A stretch of DNA of 64,000 nucleotides. It comes from Metaphire vulgaris (Eukaryota; Annelida; Clitellata; Crassiclitellata; Megascolecidae). This document shows positions 9,501 through 25,100 of this stretch, piece by piece (within the stretch, counting starts at the first letter, position 1; each line of letters opens with the position of its first letter). The DNA lies in the NCBI GenBank assembly GCA_018105865.1, contig CM030834.1, forward strand, positions 7,915,168 to 7,979,167. The letters run 5' to 3'. The position numbers and the translations under genes are program-made. A model generated the notes under the pieces. It ran no database searches and was not told the DNA's origin. It saw only the letters and a list, made by a program, of their open reading frames with translations.

Positions 9501-12500
9501 ATTTGTATGAATTGTGTTAATTGTAGGGGTGAGAAGAAAAGCATTTGTAATAAATTTCTGTTGAGCAGTGCTGTTACTTGCCTTGTTTGGCTTCCAGATG
9601 ATAAAATTGTCTTTGGCACTGATGAGGGAAAGGTAAGCGGATGTTGAAGAGCAGGGGTGTAGCGATGGGGGGTATATCGGTATATATACCCCCCAAAATC
9701 GGTCTGCCTTAAAGTTTTTTATGTGATTTACATGTTGTTATATGTGGTTTATATGGTTTATGTGGTTTATAGTTAAGATTTATACCCACCCAAAATATTT
9801 ATACCCTCCCAAATCAAATTCCTGGCTACGCCCCTGCTGAAGAGTCTGATTATAAATTGTAATTAAATTGTAATTAAAATACAACTGTGTTCATCTATTT
9901 AGTTGTCAACTGCTGTTGCATCACGTGTGCTTATTATTTTAGTTTTCTGTTGCATTTATTTTGAGCGAATAGCGAATGGCCAAATTATTTTAATTTGTGA
10001 CATTTTTAGTTTCAAGATTAGCAATACCTGGAATCTCTTTTGCTTATGGGAATTTACCTCAGTCATTTGTTAATTATTCTCTCCAGTTCTGTATATTGTT
10101 ATTGCCAGGGTGCGATTTGGGACCTGGAGCAGTGGGGGGAATATGTTGAGCTTGGGGGGATGTAGTTGTTGGGAAATGTAGCAGTGGGGGGATGTAGTGG
10201 TGGGGGATGTAGCAGTAGGAAGGAGATTCCCCACTTCCCCCCTACAAATCGCGCCCTGGTTGTTGCACAAAGGTTAATGTGTGAAAGGTTGATGCATTTC
10301 AAACTGTTCAGGTGAGAATGGCAAACATAAAATCCAACAAATCATCGTCAATATATGACGCAGGTTCCTATGTTGTTTCGCTTGCTGTCAGGTAAATCTA
10401 TGTGAAAATATTAACATTTTTAGTCATACTCAGTCATGTTCATGTTTTGGTTATGTCACATTTTGTTCTTTAAATTTTTCTGCCTTGTTGCTAAAGAATG
10501 GGAAAGGTTACTGTTTTATCCTTCGCAACTGCGCATTTATTTTTATTCATTCTGCCGTCCGATTGCTAATGCACTTTTTACAGTTATTACATTTTGTTTT
10601 GAGACATTTGTTGTCTTAAAGCTGTGCATTAGTATGGCTTTTAAACAAGAATTAATGGGTTTATTGTTGTTTTCTGTTAGTAATGTTATAGCCACATTGT
10701 GCCACAAGTTTGGGTACCTTTTAGTCTCTCAAAAATCTTTACTGCTTAAATAAATTTTAATTTTCAGCTTATACAATGCTTTTGATAGTTAATATGCCAA
10801 TGAACACTAGTCTAGCTACACAACTATGTGGTTCATGTTAATGTCCACTCCATGGCATTGACATTTGAATACCCAAGAAACAAATATCTTCACTTACTTG
10901 AATCCAAGTAGAACGAATGACTCTGAGCAAATATGATGCTCAACACTCTGAGCATCTGAGGCAACCATAACTGAGGTTGAGGTCAGATTTACAGTGGGAT
11001 TGACCAGCATTAATCCCAAACAACCAAGAGAGAATTTTGTGTGGTTATTCTTTCATCATTCATGTGTTTGCATGAGAATGGTGATATGCATGACAGTGTC
11101 ATGGAATTTGTTTGTTGCTTCAGTCCATCTGGCAAAGGGTTTCTGTCAGGTCATGCTGATGGTTCTATCGTTCGATGGTTCTTTGAAGAAAACGGTGAAG
11201 CAAAGGTAAACAATATTATTTTATTCATATCTCTCAACTGTAATTTACTGCAAATTGATTTAAGTTCTGACAGCTTAATTTATAGAAATGAATGCCTATG
11301 CTGATATAATGCAATTTTTTTATGCAAGTTTTTTATTTTTAAAACTCCATTAGCTATTTAGTTACGTTGCGCCACATAAACATCGGAGTTTTAAACCGCC
11401 CGGGACTCCTGGAGTAACTTTTCGATTTTCGATAGATGGCAGCACTTTCTTCGCTGTTGCTGACTATTATTTCGTTGAAATGCCTTGAAAAATCTCAAGT
11501 CTGAGGTTTAAAATCTAACTCTCAAGATCTTCAAAATGTTTGCACTATTATGTTCCAATTACACCACCCTAAAACTTTCAATAGTTGGGAGGTTTGAAAA
11601 TTTTTGCTATTGCGCTTTGAAATTTTTTGGGGGGGGTCTGAAAGTGGACCTACCCCAAAATTTCCTTTTTGGCACGCATGGTTCGAAAGACAATAAAAAT
11701 GCTAAACAACGGTGCAAAAACCGCATCTTTTTAGCTTCTATATAGCCTGAAATATACTGAGTTGTTCGGTTTTTCAGATTGAAAATCTGTTCAGAAAATT
11801 GTCATTTCTTGAGCAATGAGCATTGTTTTTACTGCAAATTTTGTCCAATCTTCAAAATTTTTGCATTATTCTGTTTACACCCCTTTACAACACAGTTTGG
11901 GGCATGAAAAAGTTTTCATTGGGCTTGGAACAAAAATTTGACCAAAATGGAGGGTCCTATTTTGGGCTGTAGGTGAACCCCAAAATTTCCTTCTTTTGCA
12001 CGGATGGCTAAATATGCTAAACAATGGTGCAAAGCATCTTTATAGCTTTTGTAGCCTGAAATATAGTAAGTTTAAAACTTGTTGTTAATTTTCACACGAA
12101 CATTTTATAAATAAACAAATTTGATTAACATTTTTGTAAAAAAACGGTTAAAGCAATGTTTTGCAAAAGAGACATAGGCCTTACGGCCACTTCTCCTCTG
12201 CATTTACTGCATGGTTACACCAGCTCATGCTAAATGGAGAGGAGTATAGTGAACTTTGGCTAAATATTGAGACTATAGAGCTTGAAGTTTTGGTCTAAGC
12301 TTACTTTTATAATCTGAACATTTTATGATAAACAAATTTGATTAACATTTGTGCTGTTTTGTTCATTTCTTTCATTTTTGAGGCATTCAACTATTGGAGA
12401 TCTTGGAAAAAGATTGACCTTTTCCATTCCAGATTAAATAAAAATTTTAATCATGTGATATAAATATGTAAACATTGTAAGTACTGTGTGATGAAATTAG

Positions 12501-13915
12501 AATGATCAAAGAAGAGACCCATTTATTGTTTGCTGTTATTTTGTTATTGCCTTTAGGGCAAATTATGTGTTCATCCATGCCCGCCCTATGCACTTGCATG
12601 GGGTTCCACTTCATTCATTGCTGCAGGCTGTGACAAACGTGTCTTTGCCTACGGCCGCGATGGTCGAATTATGCAGCAGTTTGATTTCAGTCGGGAAGAT
12701 GAGCATGAGTTCACGTCAGCAATCTGTTCTCCCAGTGGACAATCGGTTGTCATTGGCAGCTTTGACAGGCAAGACTGATGAGGATGATGATGATGATGAT
12801 GATGAGGACAATTTTTCAGATTTATTTATTTTGTTATTCGTTTATCTGAGACAATTTTTTTTAGCACCGTAGCATAGTGAACATCAGATTCAAAGGTGCT
12901 GTTGGCAACTTGATGTGTCGGTGCACGATGGATGATGTCAGTCTTTAAAGTCTGCTCAGGTGCAGGTGGTACGAAGGTGGTACGAAGGTGGTACGTAGCT
13001 GTTCACTGCTGTTAGGAAATAAGGCGGTGAATTCTTGGTAAGACCGTCTTCTGCAAAGAAGAACTTTCACAGAATTGATTGACCTGGGAAGCATTGAGAA
13101 AAGGATGATGAAGGTCCGGACAGATGGCCGAAGGAATTCTCTGCATGGCAGAAACAGATGGTGAGTTCTTGAGAGGCGGTCTTCTGTGAAAGAATAACAG
13201 GTTGCCGTAATTGACAGAACTGACCAAAGATGGAACTCCATGCAAGGACCAAAACAGGTGTAGCCCTATGTAGTCTGAATAGACTACGTCATTGAGATGG
13301 CAGCAGGCAAGGTCAGATGGTGGACCAACCCTGCCTACACTGAATAACAAGAAAATGATCTATAATCAGTGCAGAATAGAATTGTGATATTTGTCTGCTT
13401 CATTAATAGTTTTGTTGAGGCTTTTCAGCTTGTCCAAAAATTCTTTACAAGTTTCATATTTATACATAAAATAATTTATTTGTTAGATTTATGCTCATTA
13501 ACTCAACATGTCTTTTAATGTCTTTTTGTTTCAAATTAGATTCAGAACAGTTATTGTACTTATTGAATTTTAAAATAATTTACGATACCCATGTCATGCT
13601 ATGCATTCATCATATAATCCAGAAGCACAATTAACGATGAATTGATACAAACTTGGAATTAGACAATACAGATGTTGAGAATTAATGTGAATTAATGCTA
13701 TTTAGTTTTGTTGATATTTCAGGTCAATGCTTCTTTACATGAAGCTTATAATATAATAATTATAACAATAGCCCGTACTGTAATTTTTCAGATTGCGAGT
13801 CTTTAACTGGAGTCCTCGTAAGGGCTTATGGGATGAAGGAAAATCAAAGGAAATCACAAATTTATACACGATTACCGCTTTGGCATGGAAGAGGGATGGC
13901 TCAAAACTAGTTGCC
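6568..13915 (+). CDS. IFT172: IFT172 exons 1-8 (first WD40 propeller, residues about 1-300)
   Basis: Coding exons: 6568-6606, 8218-8361, 9177-9289, 9527-9632, 10312-10391, 11124-11205, 12557-12768, 13792-13915. They encode the N-terminal propeller; recognisable blades include [19 protein letters not shown] (exon 2), [14 protein letters not shown] (exon 3), [14 protein letters not shown] (exon 6) and [14 protein letters not shown] (exon 7). Exon 1 is only 13 codons, followed by a 1.6 kb intron. The exon 7 donor is GC (AG/GCAAGA at 12768/12769); the frame requires this boundary, because exon 8 continues DRLRVFNW. Introns carry hAT MITEs at 7051, 9652 and 10106. Confidence 0.95.
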
Positions 13916-16900
13916 GTGAGTACTTATGCATTATATTTCCATGAATGAATGCATGTGATAGGGAAATGACAGAAGACTTGCATTCTGTTGACTAAATGCA
14001 GGAATTATCAATTTGCCAAATTCACTTTTTTATTTTAGTAACAAATTCAGTTGATAATTATAATTATTTATTCCTTCCCCCAACTGACTTCTCTACATTT
14101 CATTGGATTTGTACCATGTGTGATCTAAATATAATGTGTTTTGGATTTAGTACATTTTAACTTGCAATAGCTTTTGTCTTTTCATTGTCTTTTGTGTTTA
14201 TTTACAATAGTTATCTTCATGATAGTGTTCTGTTACATTTGTGGGACTTTTATACCAAATGTTGCTAACTGGATATTGTCCTAATATTGATAATAATTAC
14301 CAAAAGGTGTTTGTGTTATTTTTATGATAATTATTGTCTATAATAATGATGTATTATCTTAAGTGCAGCAATGTTCACATGCTGTACATTTTAAGGGATC
14401 TCTGTGTGGAGCAGTGGAGCTGTTTGACTGCTGTCTGAAGAAAATGCTCTACAAAAATAAGTTTGAGATTTCACATGTCGGTCCTAGTCAGGTCAACATC
14501 AAGGACCTGTCAACTGGATCGAGAATTTGTCTGAAGTCATTCTATGCTTATGAAATTGATGAAGTGAAGATAATGGGAGGAGACCAGTATGTTGTCGCTC
14601 ACACGTCTGATACCCTGATGCTTGCAGATTTGACTAAGAAGTCCTTAAGTGAGGTGATGATGTGACTTATGTGTAATTTTGGTTGTAATCATCATCGTTT
14701 GTAGTCTTTTTCTCCCAAAGCTGATCACTCGTTTCTTTGTTTTGTGAGGGGTAGAAATTGTGGTTTTTAAACTGCATTAATTTTGTTGCGTTTTCTGTTT
14801 AGGAAAGACCAATTATTGCCCTTTTGCAGCAGAATATGACAGAAGGTGTTAATAGTGTGATAGATAATGGCATCTTAGTCCCTAAGTGTTTTTTAAGGAA
14901 AAGTTACTAGGCGGGGCAATGAAAAACTTAAAATTTTGGATGAAAACTAATTTTGGCACTTCCCGTTTTTAGTTTATTCTGCCCAGCTACCCACAAATCA
15001 GCCATAATGTCAATGATGATGATGATGGTGACTATGAATCTTCGTCATCTTTGACCTTGAGTGACATCTTGTGCTTTTCATTAGTTGGTTGTAACGTTTT
15101 GTTGAGTTAGTATGAGGCATTGCCACTTCCGCAATGTTTTGACCATTCAACAGTTTTAAAAATAAATATATCTTTGTGATTCTTTTCCTTCATGTTTCTT
15201 GATTTTTTTGCATGTAAAGGTGCCTTGGCGTGGTTCTGGAGGAAATGAAAAGTACATATTTGACCATGAGAATGTAAGTTTCACAAATTATGCAAATTAT
15301 TTAATTTTCATGGTCATGTATATTTATTTATTTATTTGTTTATATACAAATAATCTGCTACATTACATTATATTACATAAAGATTTTTAATGCATAACTC
15401 ATTTCATTTCTAAAGAAACAATTTTTTATCTTGGACTATTTTAAGTCTCTTTGTTATGTATCTGAATTATAATTTATTGAACTAGTTTTATTGCTAAAAT
15501 AAATATGCTGGATGGTAATCATTTTTTGCTAGTTTCTAATTATAATTTAAACTGAATTTGATCGTAATCAACTGTTGCATGCTAATAAGTCTGATGTTTT
15601 TGTTCTTGAGGTTTGTGTTATCTTTAATTCTGGTGAATTGACACTCGTTGAATATGGAAAGAATGAGGTCCTTGGTTCAGTAAGAACGGAATTCATCAAT
15701 AGGCATCTTATTAGGTATGTACACTTCATTCATTGATTTTCTATTTGCCCTAAGAATACTCTTCCATTTTACATTGCGTTACAGATAAATGAACAGTAAA
15801 AGGGTTATAAGCTTTGAAAATGAACAAGCTGAATATCTGTAGGCTGTTATCTGCTGAGATAGTTGGACGTAAATGAATCGTTCGTAGCACTTTTGCGAGA
15901 TACTCAACAGTTGCCGTTCTGCTTTCAGTGTCCGAATTAATGAACGGCGTCAGAAGGGAGCTCCAGACAACAAGAAGATTGCCTACTTGGTGGACCTTAA
16001 AACAATTGCCATTGGTTTGCAGTTATTTTCACATATGCTGTTAATTGCATTAATTTAAAGAGATTTCCTCTTACGCAGCCATGTATCAGCCAAATGGCCA
16101 AAATCAGCACTAGTTTATTATTATGCATCGGCACCAGTGGACAGGATTTCATATATTTTGACATTTGTGCAATATGAAAGACACTGGAAAGGTTAAGGCT
16201 TTACTGCTGGATATAGTGAATGACCACAACAAGAAGAGGTAAAGACCACTCAAAGAAAGTGTTGATGGTATAAATAACTGGTGTAAAAACAGTCTACAAG
16301 AGCTCTGAGTAAGCAGAAATGGGAACAAACTGTAAAAATGGCATCAGGCACCAACAGACAAAGTGACGATGGTTATTGATGGTGAAGATGAATACTAATT
16401 AATAGGTTCTTAGTGTATTTTCATGCAAATTAATTGAGCAGTTGCATATATATATAACCAGACATGGTCCAATTAGCTGCATGCCCTTCATTCAACATAG
16501 GTGCATAACTCTGTGTATTATTGATGGGCAAATGCTACTACATTATATCTTCTTCTTCCAGTGTCGTGTATTTCTACGTTGATGACTATGGACTTCCATT
16601 TCTCGCTGTTGTATATTGATTGTATTAATTCTAGTATTGTAGTTACACCCTCTACATCAGTCAGTAAGCTACTGATATATGTCATTCTTTGTCTTCCTCT
16701 TGATCTTTTGTCTTCAACTTTTCCAGTAGTTACCAGGTTTTCTATTCTGTTCTTCCTCATTATATGTCCAAAAAATTGAAGTTGTCTTTTACATATTGTA
16801 GATAGCAATTTTCTTTGTGTACCTGCCATTTCAAGTACTAATTCATTTGTTTTCTTTTCAGTCCAAGATATTTTTAGCATTTTTCTTAAGAACCACATTT

Positions 16901-19900
16901 CTGCATCTTCAGGCTTTTTTTCATGACTCTATAGATAGTTCAAGTTTCTGTACCATATAACATGACTGGCCAAATGTATCATTCCAGAACCCTAATCTTT
17001 ATTTTCATTGCTAAATGTCTGTTTGTTAGTACTGGTATGTATTTCAGAGTCACAAAGGCTGCTTTGGCCATTCCTATTTTTATTTTTATGTTTAATTCAC
17101 TTTTAGCATCGATGGTGAACCAGCTTCTCAGATATTTGAATGTCATGACTTGTTTAATTTTCTCTCCATTTATGTTGATTTCACAGTTGGGAATGTCTTT
17201 CATCTTGGATATCACTATGCAGAATGTTTTATTGATGTTTACTCTTAAACCTTTCTTCTTGCTTTCTCTATTTACTTGATTAAGCAGTTCCTGCAATTTT
17301 TGCTGTGAATCCGATATCAGTCCCATGCATTGTATCATATAACTATAATATTCATTCATTCATTCATTCATTCATTCATTCATTCATTCATTCATTGAAC
17401 AATTTCTATAGCGCTGTAACAAGGCTGAGGCCTACAACAAAAGCGCTTTGACATCTCAACAACTATACTCCAACCTAAACAGATCCATCTTTAAGCTCTT
17501 GATGAGGTGCTCAGCAGTGTCAGCCATGGTGATGTGGTCGGGAAGAGAGTTCCACAAGATAGGATTACCATGTCATGTGTAAAGGATCTCTCTCCAAAGT
17601 TAGCAGTCTTGGATGGAGGAGGAACATAAAGTTCAACCCCATGACTCAAACGGAGTGACACCCTCCTGTCATAACACTGTGGTTTTTTTACAAGAGAGGC
17701 AAGGTACTCCGGACAGCACTGGTCATGCAGCGCTCTGTATGTCTTGAACACAATCCGCAATATTGCATATGGTATTTATAATTTGATGACAATATTGATA
17801 TGACTATCTAATATGGTGATCTTAATGTATTGGCAGAGTTAATTGCTTGTGAATTAATAATAATTTTGTTCTTTATCTTTTATAGTGGACCTTGTAACTG
17901 GAATGACTGCAGGAAATGTCAGTCATGATACAAAAATTGGATGGCTTGAGGTCTGAGAACTCTGTTGGCATTATCAGCTTAACATTTCCCTGAATTAGTT
18001 ACTGGCCAATCTCAGTAGAGCAGAACAGATAATTGCAATCGTGATCAATAATTTCATTGCTTTAAAATATGAGATGGGGCAACAGCTTTGCAAATTGCAG
18101 AAATTCAATTATTTTAATACATCAATATTCTTCTTAATGGTGTTATGTTTATAAATTGTCTTAAATTTTTATATAGAGCACATTGTTCTTTGATTTTGTC
18201 ATGTTTTTTTAAAGTTTTTCTGCCAAACATTTTTTTATATATATTTTATTGATTGTTTATTGCTTTATGTATTAATTTTCACATTTATCTAATCAATTTG
18301 TGAATAAATGGTCTGGATATTTTCTTGTTCTGATTGTTATTATTTGGCAAGGTCACTTGTACATTTACTGGCCATTTACTTATGTAATATCTAATGAAAT
18401 GCAAGTTATGAAAGTTTAGCAAATTGATGGATTGACTTGTAGTTGAATGAGACTGGACGAAAGCTTCTTTTCAGAGATTCTAAATTAAGGGTAAGATCAT
18501 TATTATTCTGATTTTGTTTTATTTGTTCATGGACAGCGTCTGTCACTTGAATTCTTTCAAGTTTTATACATAATGCTCTTATAGAGAAAAAGCTTACTAT
18601 TCTGTCTGAAAACTGTAACTGAAAATGTCTAACTGACAATGTCATGATGGTTATTATAACTCACACTTATAACTGATATTTCCAGCTTGACTTGGCTCTA
18701 ATTCTATTTGAATTTGGTGTGCCATCAGATGATGCCCTGGGCATTATGATAGTGGCGCCATAGAAGTTTATTGATTGATTGATGATCGATTGATCCAGCC
18801 ATAAATTGTGCTGAAAACATTTGCTGGACATTATTTCTTATGCTGATATCAATATTTTGATCCTTGTTGTTTTTGATCTGTCATTCTGTTGTCTCTATGA
18901 CTATCTTATAAACTATTCAACAGTAGAAATAATTGTTACAAATATGTGATTCATGTAGGTGTTTTTAGGTTCAAGATAGATGCAGTTATTGCTATCCTAT
19001 TGAACATTTATTATGGTCACAGAAATGAAAGTTTTCAAAACTGATTTATAGACTTTAGGTTGCATACTGCATGTGGTTGGCATATTTATTAACACAGAAA
19101 TTAAATGACTAATGTAGTTTGCATTTGCTTGCAGTTGCACCTATATGACGTTGAAGCACAGACAAGGACAACAATCCTCAACTACTGCTCTTATGTTCAG
19201 GTTTGATGTCGTAATTATTGCTGTTTTAGTATTTTTGAAAGCTGCAAAGAAGTGTGATATTTGATAGGTCTGCTGATCTGGATGAAAATTCAGACTTTGA
19301 TGGTGTTTCTGTTTGTACTTGACATGCAGAATATGTGTATAGGTCAAATTTGAATGGTGAGGTGGTTACTTAGAGGTGGTTCATTTTAATTACGGTATCG
19401 CCTCCACGGTGAGACCAAGAGGTAAAAATATTTTAACATATTTTCTGCAGCAAATCACTAGCATGTAATTAATTGTTCCTGATCCACATGCATAATTTTG
19501 ATGAACAAAAAATTGTCATGTCAGCACTTTGTGCCAAGACTTAACTGAGATTCAAAGACTGTAATCTTTTGCTGAGATGGCTTCTATGTTGTACTTCCAA
19601 CATTCCAAGAGAGTTAAAATGTTATTTGGTTTTTCAAATATATTTTGGCTCAAAGGCTATTTACTAATCATAGGGTTTCCATACGTAAGCATCATAAGCA
19701 TTGATTTCCTAGTCATGTAATCAGGAATAAAATAGATTGCTGACTTACAAATTTATTCTGTAGATTTATTATTTATTTGTAAACTTGGAATGCAGAATAA
19801 CAATAATAAATTAATTAATTATGTCTCTAGTGGCGATTGATTTGTAATATCTATTGCTTCAAAACATAATTGAATTGGCAAGAACTTGTTTGTAAAGCAA

Positions 19901-21421
19901 GTTTTTGAAAGCATTTGTACAGAATTTGACAGATATAAAATGAAATATACTGCATGTACCCAAAGTAGGTTTAATTGTGTGCCATGATACTGTATATTTG
20001 TTTTATTCAGTGGGTTCCTGGTAGTGATGTGGTTGTGGCTCAAAACAGGGAACATCTCTGTGTCTGGTACAACATCGATGCTCCAGAACGGGTCAAAATG
20101 GATCCAATAAAGGTGATCAACTTTAGATAATGATCGATATTTGTTTAGAACTTTTCTGAAGTGTTTTTGTGGTTTAAGATTTGAATACCTATGTAACATT
20201 TAGAAAGGTATATATTGTTAATAACAATAACCACCTTAAAATCTTGGAGCTATCTTCTTCTTCTTTAAGCAACATTTGGTGTGTTGAATGGAAAGTGTTG
20301 GAAATTTGAAGTGTTGAATGGAAAGTTAAAATTGGATTTAACATTTATTTTTGCAAGAATTTATGCACACTGAACAGCTTAACAAGTTTGGTTGCAATTA
20401 ATGCTAGATATAATTCCTCATTGCCTTATCTCCATCAGCTTATGTATACCACATTACTGGAATTGCACCCTTTTAAAATCATCTATTTTCAGTTTAGAGT
20501 GTCTGACAAAACATTTTGCCTTCACATAGATATTGCTTTAACTGAGTCATCATCATGGCTTAAAGCCTATTATGCTGTAAGTCAAATGGTTGATGATACA
20601 AATGTGTGCAGAATATGCTTCGAATACTCATACAATAAGTTTTTGGTAATCAAAACCAGGAACTCTGTATGACTGGAAACCACAATATTGCTGAAACTTA
20701 TAAATGCTGAACTGCCTTAAGACTGTAGCAGCTAATTGGCACACTAGCAATGCACAACTGTAAGAAAATTGTTGCTGTTACTGATATCACCTGAGAGATA
20801 TCATTGTACAGCATTTGTGTCAGCTGCTAAATGGCTTGTCATCTTTGAGTTTTGCCTCAGTCAATCAATCAATCAATCAATCAGTTAATCTATAAACTTC
20901 TTTAGCTCCACAATCATTATGCATAGGACATCAGTCGATGGCACCCCAGACTTCATTGCAGGTAGCCAGTTGTAACTCCCCATGTTGAAGACTCCTTTTC
21001 GATGCTCGTTGTTATTCAGATCACGACTGTAACGCTTCTTATGGAATTTGCACGTGGATATAAAGCAGAGCGACTGAATGAAATTGTTTTTGCTGTAGGG
21101 TGACGTGATTGATGTAGAAAGACATGATGGAAGAACAGATGTTATTGTTAATGAAGGTCTGAACACTGTTTCATACACACTGGATGGCACATTTATCGAA
21201 TTTGGGACTGCTCTCTATGATGGGGACTATGCCAGGTACAATTGGATGTTATTAATGACGTTATAATAATAATAATTATTATTATTATTAGGTTAGGTTA
21301 GGTTAGAAAAGTCAATTTATATAGCACAAAAACATGAACGAAAAGTCAAAGGCTAGAGCGCTTTACACTAATACGATGTCTCGAAGAAATGAGTTTTAAG
21401 TTTCCTTGCGAACGATTCAAG

Positions 21422-21456
<35 letters not shown>

Positions 21457-22066
21457 GTGGTTTTATGGCTTACTCAAGGTTTGTAATATTTCTGTTTTAG
21501 AGCATAATCAAAACATTTATGTCAAATTCTTAATGGTAGGATTTTGAAAAATTTTAGTCAGAAATAGTGAAATAATTAAATGCCAAGTATTTTGGGCTAT
21601 TTGAATTAATGAAATATTTTAAAGCCACGGGTGTGCTTTTCTTGTTGCTGGTGGTTTGATGCAGTGTTGCATCCTACTGAATGTTCACCATTTCCATTAG
21701 AGCACCAAAGTCAAGCAGCGCGTTGAGCATGGCTTGGAACTTGACTGTCCTGAGATCGAGTTGTGATGCTGGTGGCCAACACTGTAGGCATTTGTTGTCT
21801 GGGTGTATATCGATAGTGATATGATCGTAGTGGCATGATAAAATTGAGAAGATAAAACATGGGTCTTGAGAAAGGAGCGGCAATCTCCTCTAGATCAATT
21901 GCAAAAGTCACATGCATTACTGCTTACCACTGAAACTGAAAATAAGCCCTGGTTTCGAAACTCAAATTTGAGTGACTATAGCACAGTGGTTCTTAACCTT
22001 GTTTGAGGTAACGAACCCCACCAGTTTCATATGCACATATGCACGTTCACCGAACCTTTATTTTAT

Positions 22067-22105
<39 letters not shown>

Positions 22106-25100
22106 TATATATATAAAAGTCGGGTGCATGTCTTGACCTCCCTCTGCCGAAACCCCCGAGACTGACTCACCGAATGCCTAGGGTTCGATCCCAGGTTAAG
22201 AACCACTGCTATAGCACCAGCTATATCACCTGTATCATTGTGAAATTGAGCATGAAGTCAAAATACAAAAATTCTGCGTTTTTATGTTTTGTGGCATGCT
22301 TTTGTATTAAACTTGATCTCTTTTAAGGGCGGTTGCCTTCTTGGAGATGTTAGAGATGACACCTGAAACAGAGGCCATGTGGAAGACTCTGAGCAAATTG
22401 TCACTGGATGCTCAACAGCTCATCATAGCAGAGAGGCAAGTCATGCTTTTGAGTAATTCTGTTATAGAGAAACTATTATGCTTGTAACAGAATGAATTAT
22501 GGCATGCTAGTTAGAGCAAAAGAAATAAAAGAAAATATTCAAATAATCGAGTACAAAATGATGAAAAGTTTAATGAAATTCTACCAGAATGCAGTAGCTA
22601 TACTGGAAAACATAGCAGATATGGCAATAATGGAATATTAATGCAGCAAAGTTAATCAAACGCAATTAGCGCTAATATGATGTTATTACTCCTAAATCAT
22701 CTAGCATCATTTTCATTGTCCTCGGTAGACCAGCAAACAAATCTACACTGTCCGTTGATTACAAAAGAATTCAATTTACTCACTCTTTTTAGCCAGCTGT
22801 GGAGAGTAGATGCTTAACCCATCTCAATTTTTCGAGAACATCTCCTAAGCAAACATTTGTTGATTTATTAACGTTGCTATTAGATTGAATGCAGTAATAC
22901 TTGCCTGGAACAAAGAAAGTAGATGAGACTGCAGGAATCCGACAACATGCAATTTGTTGCTTTGAATGGTCATGTGATCAGTTGCCAGTTTCACACTTTT
23001 CACTTTTAGACTGAAATATCGTATTAGCATGTTATATCAATGACCTGGTTGTGATGTTCTTGTTTTGGGAGACATACTCCTATAGTGTTATTTTGGTTTT
23101 TGCACTATGTCAATGCATGATATATCAAAGATGAACTTTAGAATTAAAATATTTCAAGCGTTTAAACTTCAGGGTGTTTTTACTATAAGGAATTGAATTC
23201 ACAACTTTTTGCTCAATAATTGATTCAACTGGTTTACGACAGTTCATGGGTATCTTGTGATTTTAGATTTGGGTTTAGCAAATATGTTAAATTTTTATTT
23301 AAAAACCTATTTAAAATGAATAAATATATGTTTCTGCATAATGTGTGTATTGCAGATGCTTTGCTGCCCTTGGAGATATTGCAAAGGCCCGATATCTCCA
23401 CGAGACGAATACTATTGCAGAAGAGGCATCAAAGACAATGGTTGGTTGCCTAGTTTACAGTGCTTTCAGTCTGTGCAGAGCTACATAACTAGGCATAGGC
23501 TACTGGGTTTTATTTTATGTGAAGAAAATTCAAAATTTCCGTGGAAGGAATCTGTTTGAATCTGAATGTAAAGTTATTACAGTGGTTTTCACACAATCTA
23601 ACTTAACCCCCTAAACAACTTTAAATAACTTTATTATTAAGCTTACACATTCTATATTAATTGCTTTTTAAAGTAACAATATCAAGACATAGAAATTAAT
23701 TCTTTATGCATTACTTAATAAGCACTTGCAGATATTCAAATACTCTCATTGTTCAAATAGGTGACATCATAAAAAAAAAGTTTTACTCATATGAATTAAG
23801 TTTTTATAATTATGTCGGCATAGATTGAATATTTTAAATACAGATTGTATTGCTAGGACATTACTATGGTAATTTTTTTACATGGGTAAATATGAGCTTT
23901 TCCCATTGTCATGTCTTCTAATTGTTCTGTACGTAGGGTGGAAATGGCTTCAACTATTACAAAGTTCGGGCACGTTTGGCCATTATGGAAAAGAATTTCA
24001 AACTGGCAGAAAGTATCTATCTTGAGCAAGTAAGTCTTTTATGAATAAGGAGTGTCTCTTACTCCCTTCATTTTATTCCAAGCCTTAGGCATGGCAAAGC
24101 TAGTTCTCTAAACCATTTGCAGTAAAACTTCAATCTTTAAACAACCTGGAAAGGCATCTGTGTCCAGAATCTGTGTTGACCAAATAATCCAACAGAGCCT
24201 ATCCAGCCTTGTCCAGCCTAAATAAATGGTCAGAATTAACTCTGTTATCAGAGTCTGTGTTAATTATGGGAATTTGAATATAGATTAATGTCTTGATATA
24301 GACTGATGTGTCTAACATGTGATTTATTTGGTTATTTGCCAAATGGTTTGTAAAGCACTAAAATAAAACCCACTGAATTCAATAAACTTTGTGACTGTTG
24401 TTTTATTGATTATAATAATTTGCATGTATGTTCAAATTTTTTGCACTTTTTTAGGTGTGTTACTCGATTTATTAATTTTGTTGGTTACTTTAGAATCAGG
24501 TGAATGAGGCCATGACGATGTATCAAGAATTGCACAAATGGGACGAGGCTATCAACGTTGCCGAAGCAAAGGTTTATTCAGACACATTTAGAGTCTAATT
24601 CCATGTTTTTCAGCGGGTGGGTTGCCCTCCTCCAAGACGCCACAGGGCATTATTTTGGAAGCACAGAACCCTGGATATTTTATTTGCTCCTTTTTTTTTT
24701 AATAGGCACACCTTATGATTATTATTCTCAAATGGATGAATTTGGGAGGTTGGTTGAAACTCTATAGGCAGTTTCATTCACGAGGTTGATTTCTGCAAAT
24801 ACAAATCCGTAGATTTTAGGACAGTGATAAGCTTGTTTTTCAAATCAATTTTTGTAATTGCTCTTTGATCAGATTACTTGCTATGTGATTGTGTTAAAAT
24901 TCTTGTTATAGTTGATGTTTCATTGTCCTTTGTGTGATTGATTGCCATTTGTTTGTGTTACATATCAGATTTGAAATAGTGGTTTAATATGATTCATATG
25001 TGTGTGCTTTGACATATATAGTGATTTGCATTAATTGCATTTGATCAGCTCAATTTTGTTTGAATTCTTATTTTTTTATCACATTTTGAAGAACTTCTGA

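Noticed and set aside
12567..12872. 101-codon + frame overlapping IFT172 exon 7
   Set aside because: Out of frame with the conserved exon; a shadow.
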